Below are positions 1-8,801 of a stretch of 64,000 bases of DNA, one piece after another. The notes under the pieces were generated by a model. It did no database searches, had not been told where the DNA came from, and saw nothing but the letters and a program-made list of their open reading frames with translations. A program made the translations under genes and the position numbers. The first letter of the stretch is position 1, and each line of letters opens with the position of its first letter. Source of the DNA: PFL42 sp964492235 (GTDB lineage Bacteria; Chloroflexota; Anaerolineae; Anaerolineales; E44-bin32); assembly GCA_964492235.1 (NCBI GenBank), contig CAZBJQ010000001.1, positions 1 through 64,000 on the forward strand. The letters are read 5' to 3'.

Positions 1-786
1 GGGCTGGAGCCGATCATCCAGATGACCTGCCGCGACCGCAACCGGCTGGCCATGCAGTCCGACCTGCTGGGGGCCTACGCCCTTGGTATGCGCAACGTGC
101 TGTGCCTGACAGGCGACCACCAATCGTTCGGCAACCATCCCAGCGCCAAGAACGTGCACGACCTGGATTCGATGGGCCTGATCGGAATGGTGCGCGGGCT
201 GCGCGACCAACACTGCTTCCAGTGCGGCGATGAGATCAAGGGCATCGAGCCGCGCTTCTTCATCGGTGCCGCCGAGAACCCCTTCGGCGATCCCTTCGAG
301 TGGCGGCCGCACAGGCTGGCCAAGAAAGTCGCCGCCGGCGCCGATTTCATCCAGACCCAGCTGATCTACAACATGGACCGCTTCGCCGACTTCATGGATC
401 GGGTTCGCAAGCTGGGGACCCACAAGGACGTGTACATCCTGGCCGGCATCGGGCCGCTCAAGTCCCCCGGCATGGCCAAGTACATGGCCAATGAGGTCCC
501 CGGGATGGATGTCCCCAAGATCTACATCGAGCGCATGGAAGCCGCGGCGGCCGGGATCGACAAGGAGGACAAGAAGGCGCGTGGGGCCGCCTGGCGCAAG
601 GAGGGCATCCAGATCGCCATCGACCTGATCCAGCAGGCCCGCCGGATCGAGGGCGTTGCCGGCGTGCACATCATGGCCATCGAGTGGGAAGAGGCGGTGA
701 AGACCATCGTCGAAGGCGCCGGTCTGCTGCCGCGCCCCGAGCCAGCTCCGCTTCCGGCGGTCGATTCGGCCGTAGGGCCGAGCTGA
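1..786 (+). CDS. metF: Methylenetetrahydrofolate reductase, 5'-truncated by window edge
   Basis: The reading frame is open from base 1, so the N-terminus lies outside the window; 261 residues remain of a family of about 290-300. MetF is a flavin TIM-barrel enzyme interconverting 5,10-methylene- and 5-methyl-tetrahydrofolate. Family blocks visible are 'MTCRDRN', 'NVLCLTGDH', 'GAAENPF', 'GADFIQTQ' and the late 'GVHIMAIEWEE'. The gene ends 7 bp before an HdrC-HdrB fusion and is followed by a CooC-like ATPase. This setting points to the methyl branch of the Wood-Ljungdahl pathway, where MetF often works with Hdr-like electron-transfer partners, rather than to methionine synthesis alone. The family call is secure; the pathway role is inferred from the neighbours. 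Confidence 0.93.
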   Translation, partial: GLEPIIQMTCRDRNRLAMQSDLLGAYALGMRNVLCLTGDHQSFGNHPSAKNVHDLDSMGLIGMVRGLRDQHCFQCGDEIKGIEPRFFIGAAENPFGDPFEWRPHRLAKKVAAGADFIQTQLIYNMDRFADFMDRVRKLGTHKDVYILAGIGPLKSPGMAKYMANEVPGMDVPKIYIERMEAAAAGIDKEDKKARGAAWRKEGIQIAIDLIQQARRIEGVAGVHIMAIEWEEAVKTIVEGAGLLPRPEPAPLPAVDSAVGPS

Positions 787-793
787 GGCCGCC

Positions 794-2191
794 ATGCAGA
801 CTCTAATCAGCACCGATCTCGCCCGCAGAATCCAGAAGGAGACCGGCGAAAACGTTTCGCTGTGCTACCAATGTGTTCGCTGCACCTCCGGTTGCCCGCT
901 GGCCGAGCACTTCGATCTGGCGCCCAACCAGGTGATGCGCGCCGCGCAGCTGGGCATGGACGACGCCGTCTTCGACAGCCGCACGCCCTGGCTGTGCGCT
1001 TCCTGCCAGACATGCACGACGCGCTGTCCCCAGGGAATCGATGTCGCCCGCGTCATGGACTTCATCGTCGAGGACGCCAAGCGCCGCGGCGTCAAACCGA
1101 AGGTGCCGGAAGTTGCCCTGTTCAACAAGGTCTTCCTACGCGACGTAGACCTGCTCGGCCGATCCTACGAGCTCGGCCTGCTGGCCGAGATGAACGTGCG
1201 GACCAGGAGGCCCTTCAAAGACATCGACCTCGGCCTGGCGATGTTCCGCCATGGGAAGATCAAGTTCATTCCGGATGTGGTCCGCCGCCGGCGCCGCAAA
1301 GCGCCGCTGGCCCCGGCCTCTCGCCCACCCGGGGAAATCGGCTACTACCCGGGTTGCTCGCTGCACTCGATGGCGGCTGAGTTCGATCACTCGACCCGCG
1401 CCGTACTCACCGAACTGGGGTTGACCCCGATCGAGCCCGATGGCTGGGTTTGCTGCGGCTCCACGCCCGCCCACCGGACGGACCACCATCTGGCCGTCAA
1501 GCTGCCACTGGAAAGCCTCATCCGCTTCGAGCAGGAGGGTCTGTCCGAGGTCACGCTGCCGTGCGCCGCCTGCTTCAACCGTTTCCGCGCCGCCACCCGC
1601 GACCTGCGCCTCGACCCGGCATTGAAGTCCGAGCTCGAGCAAGAGGTGGGACACACCTATCACGACAGTCTGACCGTCCTCTCGCTCCTGGATGTGATCG
1701 CCGATCGCGTCGGCGTGGAGGCCGTCTCACAGCACGTCACCCGGCCTCTCGCCGGCCTGAAGGTCGCCTGCTACTACGGATGTCTGCTGACTCGTCCGCC
1801 GAGCGTCACAGGGTCAGACTCTGCTGAGTACCCGATGCAGATGGATCGGGTAATGCAGGCGCTGGGTGCGACGGTGGTCGACTGGGATCGCAAGGTGGCC
1901 TGCTGCGGCGCCTCGCTCTCGGCAACTATCTCCGACATCGTCTTCGAACTGAGCGGCGATATCCTGGACAACGCCATCGCCCGCGGGGCCGATATTGTGG
2001 CTGTTGCCTGTCCACTTTGCCATGCCAATCTGGACGGCCGTCAGTCTCAGATGCGCGGACGGCAGGCCATTCCTGCCATGTACTTCACCCAGCTGATGGC
2101 ACTGGCCTTCGGCCTTCCCGAACCGGCGATGGCCCTCAAGCGCAACCTGATTGACCCGCGTCCGGTCCTGGCCGCCGCCGGTCTCCTGTAG
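794..2191 (+). CDS. HdrC-HdrB fusion, heterodisulfide-reductase-like Fe-S protein
   Basis: The 465-residue protein joins two Hdr subunits. An N-terminal HdrC/ferredoxin part has two complete CxxCxxCxxxCP sites (C24/27/30/34 and C68/71/74/78), each expected to hold a [4Fe-4S] cluster. A C-terminal HdrB part has two CCG domains, each with the usual pattern: 'GYYPGC' at 183-188, 'CCG' at 220-222 and 'PCAAC' near 256-260, then 'CYYGC', 'ACCGAS' and 'CPLCH'. CCG domains bind noncubane clusters at which disulfides or other two-electron acceptors react. Its position directly after metF suggests electron delivery to or from MetF. Hdr-like partners of MetF are known in acetogens and archaea, but the true substrate cannot be read from sequence. 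Confidence 0.88.
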   Translation: MQTLISTDLARRIQKETGENVSLCYQCVRCTSGCPLAEHFDLAPNQVMRAAQLGMDDAVFDSRTPWLCASCQTCTTRCPQGIDVARVMDFIVEDAKRRGVKPKVPEVALFNKVFLRDVDLLGRSYELGLLAEMNVRTRRPFKDIDLGLAMFRHGKIKFIPDVVRRRRRKAPLAPASRPPGEIGYYPGCSLHSMAAEFDHSTRAVLTELGLTPIEPDGWVCCGSTPAHRTDHHLAVKLPLESLIRFEQEGLSEVTLPCAACFNRFRAATRDLRLDPALKSELEQEVGHTYHDSLTVLSLLDVIADRVGVEAVSQHVTRPLAGLKVACYYGCLLTRPPSVTGSDSAEYPMQMDRVMQALGATVVDWDRKVACCGASLSATISDIVFELSGDILDNAIARGADIVAVACPLCHANLDGRQSQMRGRQAIPAMYFTQLMALAFGLPEPAMALKRNLIDPRPVLAAAGLL

Positions 2192-2256
2192 GCCACCCAG
2201 CCCGATCTGCCAGGCGGCCGAGCGATGTCGTCGACTATCTGCAGCGTGGGATCAGG

Positions 2257-2571
2257 ATGAGCGGATCCGTCGGTCGCGGCCCTCTGCGGCATATCATCCT
2301 GACCTCGACCGGGCAGGACGTGTATCAATGCGTCAACTGCGCCCACTGCGATCGATTTGCCCTCAAGGATATGGACTTATCGTTCGGCGAGATCCTGCAA
2401 GCCGCCGCCCGAGACGACCCAATCGCCTTAACCAATAGCACGCTCTGGGCCTGCGATGACCTGCTGCTGTATTGCAGCATCTGCCACAACAAGATCGATA
2501 TCCCCTCCGTGATTCTGGCGCTGCAGCGGGAGGCAGAGCTGCGCGGGCTGGCTCCCGAGGAGTCGAGATGA
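2257..2571 (+). CDS. Small HdrC-like Fe-S protein with incomplete cysteine motifs
   Basis: 104 residues. The pattern recalls HdrC but both cluster sites are altered. The first has C25, C28 and C31, with Ala-35 where the fourth cysteine of CxxCxxCxxxCP would be. The second has 'WAC' (C66), then a stretched spacer to C73 and C76, then 'KIDIP', where a cysteine-proline normally stands. The six remaining cysteines could hold one or two clusters with other ligands, or a zinc. The stop overlaps the start of the next gene (ATGA), so it is very likely translated together with the CooC-like ATPase. The ATG at 2257 is the only sensible start. Family membership is probable, function unknown. Confidence 0.75.
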   Translation: MSGSVGRGPLRHIILTSTGQDVYQCVNCAHCDRFALKDMDLSFGEILQAAARDDPIALTNSTLWACDDLLLYCSICHNKIDIPSVILALQREAELRGLAPEESR

Positions 2572-3353
2572 AACTGGCGATCACAGGCAAGGGCGGGGTC
2601 GGCAAGACCACACTCACCAGCCTGCTGGCCTACGCCTTCCAGGAGCTGGGCTATCAGGTGCTGGCCATCGACGCCGATCCCTCACCCTGCCTGGGCGCAG
2701 CCCTCGGCTTCCCACCCGACCTTATCGCGCAACTGACGCCAATCGCCCAGATGGAGGCGCTCATCTACGAGCGCACCGGCGCACAGCCGGGGACGATCGG
2801 CGGATACTTCAAGATTAACCCCCGGGTCGATGACTTGCCGGACCGTTTCTCCGCCCAGCATCGCGGGATCCGTTTGCTGGAGCTAGGTGCGGTCGAGATG
2901 GGCGGCGCCGGCTGCATCTGCCCGGAGAGCGCCGTACTGCGCTCTCTCGTCACCCACCTGCTGCTTCGCCGAAACGAGATGATCCTGATGGACATGTACG
3001 CCGGGGTGGAGCATCTCGGGCGAGCCACTGGCGACGCCGTCGATGCCATGCTGGTTGTCGTCGAGCCCACCGCCCGCAGCCTGGCCACGGCGGCCCAGAT
3101 CAAGAAGCTGGCCGAGGACCTGCGCCTGCAGCGATTGTTCCTGGTCGGCAGCCGGGTGCAGGGCGAAGCCGACCGGGCGTTCATCGCTGAGAACTCCCCT
3201 GGGTTGTCGGTGCTAGGCTTCCTGCCGGAAGATCCCGGGGTTCGGGAGGCCGATCGATCCGGCCAGCCCGCCTTCGACACCGCCCCGGCGCTGGCGCAGG
3301 CCGCTCGCGCCCTCGCCCGCGAACTGCAAGCACGCGCTCGCCCGGACGGGTAG
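2568..3353 (+). CDS. CooC-like ATPase, CO dehydrogenase nickel-insertion protein
   Basis: 261 residues from ATG 2568, which overlaps the upstream stop (ATGA); the longer open frame upstream lies over the preceding gene and is not used. A MinD/ParA-type P-loop 'GKGGVGKTT' sits at 7-15, including the deviant lysine, and 'IDADPSPCLG' follows. A CxC pair (C116, C118 in 'GCICPES') matches the metal-binding pair at the dimer interface of CooC, and 'DMYAGVEHLGR' is the typical switch region. CooC uses ATP to load nickel into the C-cluster of CO dehydrogenase. No cooS/acs gene is in the window, but with metF and Hdr genes upstream the locus probably serves CODH/acetyl-CoA synthase. Confidence 0.87.
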   Translation: MKLAITGKGGVGKTTLTSLLAYAFQELGYQVLAIDADPSPCLGAALGFPPDLIAQLTPIAQMEALIYERTGAQPGTIGGYFKINPRVDDLPDRFSAQHRGIRLLELGAVEMGGAGCICPESAVLRSLVTHLLLRRNEMILMDMYAGVEHLGRATGDAVDAMLVVVEPTARSLATAAQIKKLAEDLRLQRLFLVGSRVQGEADRAFIAENSPGLSVLGFLPEDPGVREADRSGQPAFDTAPALAQAARALARELQARARPDG

Positions 3354-4017
3354 CCCAGAGTCGACTGCTTCCTTCGAACACCCTCTTACCAGCTACACCG
3401 CGCTCTATGGCAGCAGCAGGTGGATCAACTTCCACGCCATTCTGGATACCGTTGCGCGCAACGGTTCCCCTCTCTCGATCGGTCCCGGCAGCGGACATAA
3501 ACACTTCGACGGAAGGCAGGCACCGCAGCAGAGCACCGGCCGGCACTCTAGATCTCAGGCGTTGACCCGCCACGCTTGAACGCGCTGGCGCGTTCGTGGG
3601 GGTGTTGAGTGCGACCCGTGCCATCTCCAGCATAGAAGGCGGTGATACGTCCTTCAACAGCCTCGGCGTCCGCCGTCCCCGCTGCATGTACCTGGCCGAA
3701 GTGCTGAGGCAGAGACCATGTGGACTTGTGCTCCATGCGGGACCGATGGTTCAACATCCATTGCCTGGCACACAGCGAAGTGAACGTACCGAAAACTCTT
3801 GCGGTGAGCCGGGGGAGGAAAGGGAGCGGATCGGGAATCGGTTCGGCGGCGAGTTGTGTAGCCGCAGGAATCGGCCGAGGTGCACCAGCGGATTCTCTGG
3901 AATGCCACCCTTCAGGTCCCCATGCCTCTTAACCAGAGAGACCAGCCGGCTAGCGATGGGAAGCGCAGTACCTCGGCCTGAGGAATGCCATACCTTCGCG
4001 GAGGTGATGAAGATGGT
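3354..4017. other. 664-bp stretch with no credible gene
   Basis: It lies between the convergent cooC-like and hypE genes. Open frames here (for example + strand 3596-4021) have atypical composition, no ribosome-binding site and no recognisable motif. A short + strand stretch around 3700-3760 reads vaguely like the DDE region of IS3-type transposases ('GLVLH' and what follows), but the match does not continue. It may be a decayed insertion sequence. No terminator or RNA gene could be identified. Confidence 0.4.
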
Positions 4018-5088
4018 CTAGCAGATTCGCGGCAGCATCTCACCGGCCAGCGTGTCGACGACGCGCGTGCCGCCGATCGCGGTGCGCATCAGGACCCGCC
4101 CGGCCGGTGCTGGATGCACCGTGCCAATCTGGATTGCCTGCGTGCCGTGGGGCTGTAGGTGCAAGATAGCCAGCGCTGTCTGGGCCTGGGCCTCGGGCAG
4201 CACGATCAGCACCTTGCCCTCGTTGGCAACATACAGCGGATCGAGACCGAGCAGTTCACAGGCCGACTCGACGGCGGGACTCACCGGGAGGGCGGTCTCG
4301 TCCAGTCGGACCGCCACGCCGCTCTGGCGGGCGATCTCGTTCAGCGCCGTCGCCACCCCGCCGCGGGTCGGATCGCGCAGCACATGCACCTCCGGGCAGG
4401 CCGCCAGTAAGGCCTCTACCAAGCCGTTGAGCGGCGCTACGTCCGAGCGGACGTCGGTCTCCAGCCCCAGGCCGCCGCGCGCCGTCAGGACGGCAATTCC
4501 GTGATCGCCGATCGTGCCGGTGAGCAACACAGCATCGCCTGGCCGAGCCCCAGCCCCTGAGATCTCCCGATCGGCGGGCAGCCACCCCAGCCCGCTGGTG
4601 TTGATGAACAGCCCATCGCCCTTGCCGCGCTCAACCACTTTGGTGTCGCCGGCGACAATGCGGACCCCGGCCTCCTCGGCTGCCTGGCGCATCGAGTCGG
4701 CCACCCTCTCGAGCACATCGATCGGCAGACCCTCTTCCAGGATGAACCCGGCGGTCAGCCACAGCGGCCGCGCTCCGACCATCGCCAGATCGTTGACGGT
4801 GCCGCACACCGCCAGGCGACCGATGTCGCCTCCGGGGAAGAACAGCGGAGAGACGATGTGGGAATCGGTTGTGAGCGCCAACCGGCCGGGCCCGGGAAGA
4901 TCGATCACCGCCGAATCATCGCCGGCCAGCAACGGTCCATTCTCGAAGGCGGCATAAAACAGCCGGCGCACCAGGCCGTGGGTCATCGTGCCGCCGCTGC
5001 CGTGGCCGAGCACGATCTGCTCATCGTGCCGCAGGGGTACCGGGCAGGCCGGCCCCTGGATCGTCACACGATCGCTCGCGTCGGGCAT
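4018..5088 (-). CDS. hypE: HypE, carbamoyl dehydratase for hydrogenase cyanide ligands
   Basis: 356 residues. HypE takes a carbamoyl group from HypF on its C-terminal cysteine and dehydrates it with ATP to a thiocyanate, the source of the CN ligands of [NiFe] hydrogenase. The invariant C-terminus 'PRIC' is present, with Cys-356 as the acceptor. PurM-like features include 'GHGSGGTMT' near 28-36, 'DDSAVI', 'VCGTVNDLAM' and 'DPTRGGVATALNEIA'. It is the last gene of the hyp operon, 7 bp after hypD. Full length compared with the family (about 330-360). Confidence 0.97.
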   Translation of the reverse strand: MPDASDRVTIQGPACPVPLRHDEQIVLGHGSGGTMTHGLVRRLFYAAFENGPLLAGDDSAVIDLPGPGRLALTTDSHIVSPLFFPGGDIGRLAVCGTVNDLAMVGARPLWLTAGFILEEGLPIDVLERVADSMRQAAEEAGVRIVAGDTKVVERGKGDGLFINTSGLGWLPADREISGAGARPGDAVLLTGTIGDHGIAVLTARGGLGLETDVRSDVAPLNGLVEALLAACPEVHVLRDPTRGGVATALNEIARQSGVAVRLDETALPVSPAVESACELLGLDPLYVANEGKVLIVLPEAQAQTALAILHLQPHGTQAIQIGTVHPAPAGRVLMRTAIGGTRVVDTLAGEMLPRIC

Positions 5089-5095
5089 GGTCTTC

Positions 5096-6217
5096 TCAGA
5101 CTCCGCGGCCTGACGATGCGGCTGCCGGTTCGGCCACCCGGCCGTAGCGATAGTAGGCGGCGCAGGCGCCTTCGGAGGACACCATCGTCGCTCCTAGCGG
5201 ATGCTCGGGGGTGCAGCGTGTACCGAAGGCGGCGCAGTCGGCCGGCCTCTTCCGTCCCTGCAACACCAGCCCGGCGATGCACTCTGGCGACTCCTGCGGC
5301 TGGATGCTGCCAACGTCAAAGCGTCGCTCGGCGTCTAGGTCGGCGTACTCCGCCCGCAGCCGCCAGCCGCTCATCGGGATCACACCAATACCGCGCCAGG
5401 CGCGATCGCAGTCCTCGAACAACTGGGAGATCACCGCTTGCGCTGGACGATTGCCCTCCAGCGTCACGGCCCGGCCGTAGGCATTGTCCACCTTGGCCTC
5501 TCCGCGCTCAAGCAACTGCACGGCTCGCAGGATGCCCTGCACCAGATCCAGCGGCTCGAAGCCTGTGACGACGATCGGCACGCCGAATTCGCCGGAGAGC
5601 GGCGGATATTCCCAGTAGCCCATCACGGCGCACACATGGCCGGCCGCCAGGAAGCCCTGCACCCGATTGCCGGGGGAGGACAGGATGGCGCGGACCGCCG
5701 GCGGCACTCGCACCTGCGAGACCAGCAGACTGAAGTTGGTCAGGCCGAGCGCTCGCGCCTGGACCACACTCATGGCATTGGCCGGAGCCGTGGTTTCGAA
5801 TCCGATCGCAAAGAACACGACCTGCTTCGAGGGATTTTCCTGCGCCAGGCGCACGGCATCCAGCGGTGAGTACACCACGCGCACGTCGCCCCCGGCCGCC
5901 CGCACGTGAAACAGGTCCTGCCCCGATCCGGGGACGCGCAGCATGTCGCCGAACGAGGCGAAGATGACCTCCGGCCGAGCGGCGATCGCCAGGGCCTTGT
6001 CGATCAGCTCCAAAGGCGTGACACAGACCGGGCACCCCGGGCCGTGCACCAACTCAATCTCCTGCGGGAGGAGCTGGTCGAGCCCATGACGCACGATGGC
6101 GTGCGTTTGCCCACCGCAGATCTCCATGATCACCCACGGTTGGGTGATGGTGCGAGCGATCTCCTCCAGCACCACCCGGACCCGCGCTGCGTCACGGTAT
6201 TCCGTCAGGTACTTCAC
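5096..6217 (-). CDS. hypD: HypD, Fe-S scaffold for Fe(CN)2CO assembly
   Basis: 373 residues from a GTG that overlaps the hypC stop by 4 bp (GTGA), so translation is coupled. HypD carries a [4Fe-4S] cluster and, with HypC, holds the iron while CN and CO ligands are added. Conserved elements are 'CGGQTH' (C34), 'GPGCPVCVTP' (C62, C65), 'GHVCAVMGYWEY', 'PMSGWRLR' and a cysteine-rich C-terminal third. Length and motif order are normal. Confidence 0.97.
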   Translation of the reverse strand: MKYLTEYRDAARVRVVLEEIARTITQPWVIMEICGGQTHAIVRHGLDQLLPQEIELVHGPGCPVCVTPLELIDKALAIAARPEVIFASFGDMLRVPGSGQDLFHVRAAGGDVRVVYSPLDAVRLAQENPSKQVVFFAIGFETTAPANAMSVVQARALGLTNFSLLVSQVRVPPAVRAILSSPGNRVQGFLAAGHVCAVMGYWEYPPLSGEFGVPIVVTGFEPLDLVQGILRAVQLLERGEAKVDNAYGRAVTLEGNRPAQAVISQLFEDCDRAWRGIGVIPMSGWRLRAEYADLDAERRFDVGSIQPQESPECIAGLVLQGRKRPADCAAFGTRCTPEHPLGATMVSSEGACAAYYRYGRVAEPAAASSGRGV

Positions 6218-6471
6218 GCCGCCCCGCCCTCGGGCCCCGGCTCGTCCATCTCACCGATCTGACGCAGCGTCTCCAGCGTCGCCATGGCTTCGCTCTCGCT
6301 CAGTAGGCTGATGGCAAAGCCGACGTGGACGATGGCGTAGCTGCCGACTTCGGCCTCCGGCACGTAGGTCAGGCAGCACTCGCGCACCGATCCACCGAAG
6401 TCGATGCGCCCCATCTGCAGACCACCGGTCTCGTAGATCTCAACTATCCTACCGGGTACAGCCAGACACAT
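6214..6471 (-). CDS. hypC: HypC/HupF hydrogenase maturation chaperone
   Basis: 85 residues beginning 'MCLAVPG'. Cys-2, exposed after removal of the initiator Met, is the iron and precursor-binding residue of the family. HypC forms a complex with HypD and then delivers the Fe(CN)2CO group to the hydrogenase large subunit precursor. It overlaps hypD by 4 bp. 142 bp separate it from the end of hypF upstream. Without the large subunit in the window its client cannot be named. Confidence 0.96.
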   Translation of the reverse strand: MCLAVPGRIVEIYETGGLQMGRIDFGGSVRECCLTYVPEAEVGSYAIVHVGFAISLLSESEAMATLETLRQIGEMDEPGPEGGAA

Positions 6472-6613
6472 CTACCTGCCTCCACCTGGACATCGATCCA
6501 ACTGCCGAAAGCGCATCCATCCGGAAGACGCAACTGCACCGGCGGTTCTTGGGTCTTCGCCCAGACAACCAGGCCTGTCGAACCCTCTCGGAAAAGGATG
6601 GTGCTCCATCCTG

Positions 6614-8148
6614 CTACCCATCTCGGGTGAGCCGGGCCGCGGCCACGGCCAGCTGCCCCAGCGAGACGCCACCGTCATTGGTCGGGACCTTGCGGTGCAC
6701 GTGCACCGTGAAGCCCTTGCCTTGCAGGGATGGCACAGTCATCTGCAGCAGGGCTACATTCTGCCATACGCCGCCGCTCAACACGACTTCCGACACCGCC
6801 GAGGCGGCGCGCACGCGCCCGCAGGACTCGACGACCGCCGAGGCGATCCCGCGATGGAATCGAGCGGACAGGATCGGCATCGGAACTCCCGCCCGCCTGT
6901 CCCGCACCAGCCAACGCAGCGAGGGGGCCGGATCGAGCTCATCTCCATCGAACTCGAGCGGGTAAAGGCCCGACTCGGAGGGATCCAAGAGCGCTTCGAA
7001 CTCGATGGCCGCCTGGGCCTCGTAGTTCACCACCTGGCGCACACCGGCCAACGCTGCGGCGGCGTCGAACAGCCGGCCCATGCTCGACGTGCGCGGCTGC
7101 ATGCCGGACAGCGGCGAGGCGGGGTCGAGCATCGACGTCAGCGCCGCCTGCCTTCGCTCGCCCGCCGCGCGCACGGGCGGCAGGTCGTTGTCCCAGGGGA
7201 TTCCGGCGGCCCGAAGCCACGCCAGCGCCATCCGCCACGGCTCACGGATGGCCGACGCTCCACCTGGCATTGGCACCGGGCGCAGGTGGAAAGGCCGCTC
7301 ATAGTCGGCATACCCCGCCAAGAGGACTTCGCCCCCCCAGATCGTGCCGTCCGTGCCATATCCGGTGCCGTCGAGCGCGACCCCGATGACCTGCGAGCCC
7401 AGCGGCAGCCCATGCTCGGCCATGCCGGCTGCGATGTGCGCGTGATGATGTTGGACCCCGATCGTCGGCAGGCCTTCGCGTTCGGCCCTTTCGAGCGCGT
7501 ACTTGGTCGCCAGGTAGTCCGGGTGCAGGTCGTAGGCGATGGCCTCCGGCCGGATTCGGAACAGTCGCTCGAGATGTGCAATCCCATCCTGGTACGACTC
7601 GAGGGTTTCATAGTTCTCCAAGTCGCCGATATGATGGCTGAGGAATGCATAGGACTTGCGGCTGAGGCAGAAGGTGTTCTTGAGTTCCGGACCGGCGGCG
7701 AGGATGGGTATCGTCTCCCAAGGGAGATGCACCGGGTAGGGAGCATAGCCGCGAGCACGCCGCAGCGGATAGACCTCGCCGGCGAAGGTGCGCAGCACCG
7801 AATCGTCACAACGGACGCGGATCGGACGGTCGTGCATCAGGATGGCGTCGGCCAAACCGGCCAGGACCTGCCCGGCCTGCTCGTTATCCGAGGCAATCGG
7901 CTCCTCGCTCAGATTGCCGCTGGTCATGACCAGCGCCTCGGGGAATCCCGGCGCCGGCTCAAGCAGCAGGTGGTGCAGCGGCGTGTAGGGCAACATCACG
8001 CCGAGCGTCGCCTGCCCGGGGGCGACCACGGGGGCGATGGGCGAGTCCGCCAGACGGGAGCAAATCACAATCGGCCGCTCCCATCCGGTCAGCAGCGCTC
8101 GCTCCGCATCGTTGAGCCGGCAGTTGCGCTCGACGGCCGCCAGGTGCG
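6614..8148 (-). CDS. hypF: HypF carbamoyltransferase, C-terminal part (gap-interrupted)
   Basis: About 511 residues covering most of the YrdC-like domain and the complete Kae1-like carbamoyltransferase domain. Visible markers are 'VMLPYTPLHHLL', 'MTSGNLSEEPI', 'LRRARGYAP', 'HPDYLATK', the metal-binding 'VQHHHAHIAAGMAEHG', 'ALDGTGYGTDG' and the late 'SGGVWQN'. HypF converts carbamoyl phosphate into carbamoyl-adenylate and hands the carbamoyl group to HypE. The frame is open up to the 100-N gap at 8149; the N-terminal part lies on the other side. The two halves are in different frames across the gap as written, which is expected if 100 N is a placeholder. Confidence 0.95.
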
Positions 8149-8248
8149 NNNNNNNNNNNNNNNNNNNNNNNNNNNNNNNNNNNNNNNNNNNNNNNNNNNN
8201 NNNNNNNNNNNNNNNNNNNNNNNNNNNNNNNNNNNNNNNNNNNNNNNN
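8149..8248. other. Assembly gap of 100 N inside hypF
   Basis: Exactly 100 N, so a scaffolder placeholder. Both flanks are hypF on the minus strand. By comparison with full-length HypF (about 750 residues), the missing part is the second zinc-finger pair and the beginning of the YrdC-like domain, very roughly 80 residues, so the true gap is probably nearer 250 bp. Confidence 0.97.
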
Positions 8249-8769
8249 CGGCGGTCCGCCGGATCGTGGTATTCCGCCTCGCAAGCCGGGCACAGCTTGA
8301 ATCCGCGCATCGTGGTGTTGGGACGATCGTAGGGAATGCCTTCGATGATGGTGAAGCGTGGGCCGCAGTTGGTGCAGTTGATGAATGGATAGCGGTAGCG
8401 CCGATCGGCTGGGTCCCACATCTCACGAAGGCAGTCGTCACAGATCCCGACGTCGGGCGCGATCGGCTGAAAGGCATCCGGATCCGGCCGAGAGGCAAGG
8501 ATCGTGAAGCTGTCATAGCCGTCGGCCGGCCGGTCCTCGACGGCGATGCCGTCGATGCGAGCCAGCCGCGGCGCTTCGTGCCGCAGCTGCTCGATAAAGG
8601 CCTGCAGGGCTGGCTGCGGCCCGTCGGCCTCGATTTCCACACCGCCTGCCGTGTTCCGCACCCATCCGGTCAGAGCCAGACGCCGCGCCAGCCCGTACAC
8701 AAAGGGCCGGAATCCAACACCCTGCACGACTCCCGTGACATGGATGCGCAGGCCTCGCTGTTCCGTCAT
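8249..8769 (-). CDS. hypF: HypF carbamoyltransferase, N-terminal part (gap-interrupted)
   Basis: 173 residues from ATG 8769 (the ORF runs further upstream, but this start gives the normal N-terminus). An acylphosphatase domain has 'VTGVVQGVGFRPFVYGLA' near 10-27, whose arginine and asparagine bind carbamoyl phosphate. It is followed by the first half of the zinc-finger region: 'CDDCLREM', 'INCTNCGPRFTI', 'CPACEAEYHDP'. It then runs into the N gap. The start lies 32 bp downstream of the hypB stop, in the same operon. Confidence 0.95.
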
Positions 8770-8801
8770 GACTGGCGCGCTCTTCGGCACCCTGCCCATG
8801 G

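Noticed and set aside
3596..4021. 141-residue plus-strand frame in the long spacer
   Set aside because: No motif, no ribosome site, atypical composition.
6695..8332. 545-residue plus-strand frame across hypF
   Set aside because: Composition-driven shadow of hypF; no motif, no ribosome site, and it runs through the N gap.
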